7,935 nucleotides of DNA from NCBI GenBank assembly GCA_905201685.1, contig CAJKOW010000065.1:1-7935 (forward strand), written 5' to 3'. Shown one piece after another: positions 4,996 through 7,935 of the stretch (positions are counted from its first letter, which is position 1; the number at the start of each line of letters is the position of its first letter). Below the pieces are notes generated by a model. It worked only from the letters and a program-made list of their open reading frames with translations. It was not told the origin of the DNA and ran no database searches. The position numbers and the translations under genes are program-made. Source of the stretch: an uncultured Bacteroides sp. GTDB taxonomy: Bacteria; Bacteroidota; Bacteroidia; Bacteroidales; Bacteroidaceae.

Positions 4996-7818
4996 ATGCA
5001 GCGCCTTATAATACAGATATTAAGTGTTTTACTAATAATGGTAAGCTGTGTCCCGTCCGTACATGAAGGAGCTAATATGGATGCAGGAAAGCAGGAAATA
5101 GAAAAACTGGCAAAACAGATGGCAAAAGTTGATTCGCTTGACTGCTTCATCCATCAGCATAGGAAGAACAATTACGCCCTTAGTATCGCTTATAAGATAA
5201 GAGGAAAGGAACTGCGGGATAAATCTTGTTTCAGGGAAGCTTTGAATGCCCATTATAAAAGTTTGGAATATGCCTTGGCGGCTCAAGATACTAATGAAAT
5301 CATTCAAGCATACAACAATTTAGGTACAAACTTCAGGCGTATGGGGATTTTGGATGAGGCATCTAACAACCATTATACCGCATTGCGCTATTGTGAAAAC
5401 TGGAGCGATACAATATCGGACGTTGCGAAAAAAAACAAGGTAGTTTCGCTCAATGGAATCGGTAATATCCATCTGACATTGGGTAATGCTGAAATTGCCA
5501 TGCAGGCTTTCAGTAAAGCACTCGAAGGAGAAAAGAAATTGGGCAGCTATTTGGGACAAGCCATCAACTATGCTAATATTGGGAGTATATTGGAAACGCA
5601 AGGAGAAACAGCAAAAGCCTACATCTATTACCAGGAATCTATGAAATTCAATCGTTTGGCTCAATCCAATTTAGGCATTGCTCTTTGCCATAATCATCTC
5701 GGACGTATGGCAGAAAAACAAAAAAATTGGAAAGAAGCTTTGGAACATTACCAAAGTTCGAGCCAACTTATGGAAGAAAACTCAGATCGGTGGCATTGGC
5801 TGGAAGCACACATTGCTATTGCGCGTGTGTATTTATTGCAGGATCTGCGCGGGAAAGCCGAGCCTTATATCGAAAGAAGTGAACTGGAAGCACTGAATAT
5901 CCACTCACCCGAACATTTGTCTGAAATATACAGGTTGAAATCTCTAGCCTGCCAACAGGCCGGAAACTTTAAAGAAGCCATTAGTCATTACGAAAAAAGT
6001 TTGGCATATACGGATAGCGTAATGAACGAGAAAAACAAAAACAATACGCTGAACTTACAGATGAAGTATGAGAGGAATAAAGCGCAGAAAACTGTCAACG
6101 TGGCTCAAAATGCTTATCGAACAGAGCAGAAATCCAAAAATACAATTCTTATAGGTAGTGTGTTATTTGCTATATTGGCTGTAACTATTATATTGCTTCT
6201 ACTATACATTCAGCGCATACGTCTACGAACCAACCGGCAGCTGAAACGTACGATTCAGATGAGAAGTACTATCTTTACTAACATTACTCATGAATTTCGG
6301 ACTCCACTTACTGTCGTCATAGGCTTAGCCGAACAGTTGAAAAAACAGGAGTTGGGGAAAAAAGATGTGGACGATTATCTGGAAACTATTATCAGACAAA
6401 GCCGCAGTCTGCTCGGGCTGGTTAACCAGTTGCTTGATGCAGCCAAATCGGCTCCGGGTATGGAACAGCAGAAATGGGTACATGCAGATATTGTTTCTTA
6501 TATCCGGTTGGTTTTGGATGGCTATCGCTGCTATCTGAATGCCAAACATATCCAACTCATCTTCACTACACAAGTACAGACGCTACAGGCAGATTACATT
6601 CCTGAATACATCAATAAAATATTGCAGAATGTACTCGGTAATGCTATTAAATTCGCTCCCAAAGAGGGAATGATACAAGTTCACTTGGGCACAGCATCCG
6701 ACAAGCTGTTGATTCTGCAAATTACTGATAACGGGCAAGGAATATCAAAAGAAGAACTTCCATACATCTTTGACGCATTTTACCAAGGGTCAAACAGCAA
6801 AAATAATATGGGTACCGGTATCGGATTGGCTTTTGTCAAGCAAATGGTTGAAAGTATGAATGGAAGTATCACCGCTGCCAACAGCAAAGAGGGAGGAGCC
6901 GAATTTACCATTCGGATACCCTTACAGAATCCAAAGGCTCATATTGAAATTCGGGTTGAAGAAAGTGAACCTGCTTTGAGTAGTTTGCCGGAAAACAATG
7001 AAAAGCCTGCTGAAGCCTGTGATATAACCGTAATAGATGAAGAACCTTTAGAGAATGCTAATCCGTTGATTCTGATTGTGGAAGATAACCAAGATGTGTC
7101 ATTCTACATTCATAAGCTCGTTGAGGGAAAGTATCGGATCAGGCATGCACACAATGGATGTGAAGCTTTGAACGTATGCAATGAAAATATGCCCGATTTA
7201 ATCATTACGGATCTGATGATGCCTGAGATGGATGGATACACCTTGTGCCAAAATATACGCAGTTCACAAACGCTCAACCATATCCCTATCATCATTACAA
7301 CAGCGAAAAGTGAGGAAACCGATAGGTTGAAGGGAATACAGGTTGGAGCAGAGGCTTATTTATTGAAACCTTTCAATGCCGACGAACTATTGCTGCAAAT
7401 TGAAAATATCCTGAACCAGCGGCGCATCCTGCGTGAAAAATACTCGAAAGCATTGTGCGAGGGCAATACGGGGAACGTTGAATTGCGTCCTGCCGACCGT
7501 GACTTCCTGAACAACTTGACTGAATTTATACATCAACATTTGGCCGAAAAGGCTTTGAATGCAGAAATGGTTGCAGACAAATTTTGTGTCAGCAAATCGC
7601 AGTTGAATCGTAAGATACGAGCCATAACCAATTACAGTACTACGGCTTATATTTTGTTAATCCGTATGGAAAAAGCCAAGCGTCTGTTGGTTTCCACAGA
7701 ACAGCCTATTGGTGAGATTGCCATGAACTGTGGTTTCGAAGATACCAGTTATTTTACGCGCGTATTCAAACAACTGTTTTCTACAACACCTTCATTGTTC
7801 CGTAAAACGCCTCAATAA
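4996..7818 (+). CDS. TPR-sensor hybrid histidine kinase / response regulator with AraC-type DNA-binding domain
   Basis: This 940-residue protein holds a whole two-component system in one chain. An N-terminal hydrophobic signal (2-17) ends in MVSC, so Cys18 could be a lipoprotein cysteine. Residues about 55-345 form some seven TPR-like repeats (for example FKEAISHYEKSLAY at 325-338), then a helical linker and one membrane segment at about 383-404, which places the TPRs in the periplasm. In the cytoplasm the kinase has an H-box with His432 (ITHEFRTPLT), an N-box around 545-549 (QNVLGNAIKFAP), DNGQGI at 578-583, an F-box near 591-596 and GTGIGL at 606-611. A receiver at about 690-805 has Asp697, the phosphoacceptor Asp739 (TDLMMPEMDGY), Thr769 and Lys791. 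An AraC-type double helix-turn-helix fills about 835-938. All catalytic residues are present. I chose ATG 4996 rather than TTG 4939 because it opens a clean signal peptide and the TTG overlaps the -7 element. It is AT-richer than its neighbours. The ligand and target genes are not visible, and targets probably lie to the right. It resembles the Bacteroides hybrid regulators but lacks their beta-propeller sensor. Confidence 0.95.
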   Translation: MQRLIIQILSVLLIMVSCVPSVHEGANMDAGKQEIEKLAKQMAKVDSLDCFIHQHRKNNYALSIAYKIRGKELRDKSCFREALNAHYKSLEYALAAQDTNEIIQAYNNLGTNFRRMGILDEASNNHYTALRYCENWSDTISDVAKKNKVVSLNGIGNIHLTLGNAEIAMQAFSKALEGEKKLGSYLGQAINYANIGSILETQGETAKAYIYYQESMKFNRLAQSNLGIALCHNHLGRMAEKQKNWKEALEHYQSSSQLMEENSDRWHWLEAHIAIARVYLLQDLRGKAEPYIERSELEALNIHSPEHLSEIYRLKSLACQQAGNFKEAISHYEKSLAYTDSVMNEKNKNNTLNLQMKYERNKAQKTVNVAQNAYRTEQKSKNTILIGSVLFAILAVTIILLLLYIQRIRLRTNRQLKRTIQMRSTIFTNITHEFRTPLTVVIGLAEQLKKQELGKKDVDDYLETIIRQSRSLLGLVNQLLDAAKSAPGMEQQKWVHADIVSYIRLVLDGYRCYLNAKHIQLIFTTQVQTLQADYIPEYINKILQNVLGNAIKFAPKEGMIQVHLGTASDKLLILQITDNGQGISKEELPYIFDAFYQGSNSKNNMGTGIGLAFVKQMVESMNGSITAANSKEGGAEFTIRIPLQNPKAHIEIRVEESEPALSSLPENNEKPAEACDITVIDEEPLENANPLILIVEDNQDVSFYIHKLVEGKYRIRHAHNGCEALNVCNENMPDLIITDLMMPEMDGYTLCQNIRSSQTLNHIPIIITTAKSEETDRLKGIQVGAEAYLLKPFNADELLLQIENILNQRRILREKYSKALCEGNTGNVELRPADRDFLNNLTEFIHQHLAEKALNAEMVADKFCVSKSQLNRKIRAITNYSTTAYILLIRMEKAKRLLVSTEQPIGEIAMNCGFEDTSYFTRVFKQLFSTTPSLFRKTPQ

Positions 7819-7935
7819 GGGCGTCTGTTCATCTCGGATTTGGAGTGAAGTGCGCAAAAGTCATCCGGAAGAATCTCTAATTATAGTTAAAAAGAAATGG
7901 TTTGCGAATTACACAAACGAAATTTGAGAGTTAGA
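7819..7935. other. Intergenic tail without recognisable features
   Basis: After the regulator's stop codon there is no hairpin with a T-run, no clear TTTG/TAnnTTTG pair and no convincing start of a new gene. The overlapping open frame across the stop of the regulator looks like a shadow. The end is AT-rich and may be the start of the upstream region of a gene beyond the window. Confidence 0.5.

Noticed and set aside
7901..7926. TTTG and GAAATTTG as a promoter for a gene beyond the right edge
   Set aside because: The spacing is 14 bases instead of 19-21 and the -7 match lacks the leading T.

Overview
The window looks like chromosomal DNA from a member of the Bacteroidales, most likely Bacteroides or a close relative. 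The evidence is indirect but consistent. Three gene starts are preceded by the Bacteroides-type -7 element TAnnTTTG rather than a sigma70 -10 box, and Shine-Dalgarno sequences are weak or absent. The last gene is a one-protein hybrid two-component system (sensor kinase, receiver and AraC-type DNA-binding domain in one chain), an architecture typical of gut Bacteroidetes. The membrane pyrophosphatase also fits the dual Na+/H+ type described from gut Bacteroides.

Layout from left to right. Positions 1-88 hold a degenerate 22-bp tandem repeat, cut by the window edge. On the minus strand follow a CNNM/DUF21-CBS membrane protein (137-1180) and, upstream of it, a small cysteine-containing protein with an N-terminal hydrophobic segment (1279-1626). 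A divergent intergenic region of 185 bp carries candidate promoters for both directions. On the plus strand lie hppA, a K+-dependent membrane pyrophosphatase with the residues of the Na+,H+-translocating type (1812-4013), a strong rho-independent terminator (4109-4138), rnhB for ribonuclease HII (4186-4791), an AT-rich regulatory gap, and a 940-residue TPR hybrid histidine kinase/AraC regulator (4996-7818). The last 117 bases hold nothing I can identify.

How the genes fit together. hppA uses pyrophosphate from biosynthesis to pump cations, and rnhB removes RNA from RNA:DNA hybrids and misincorporated ribonucleotides; both are housekeeping functions. The terminator and a fresh promoter separate them, so they are neighbours rather than an operon. 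The hybrid regulator is different in character: it is clearly AT-richer than everything to its left, has its own promoter, and probably controls genes beyond the right edge. I see no sign of a defence system, CRISPR array, RNA gene, insertion sequence or complete mobile element. The points most worth following up are the dual-ion signature of the pyrophosphatase, the possible lipoprotein signal on the hybrid kinase with AT-rich palindromes around its promoter, the unrecognised small cysteine protein, and the dyad-containing 22-bp repeats.
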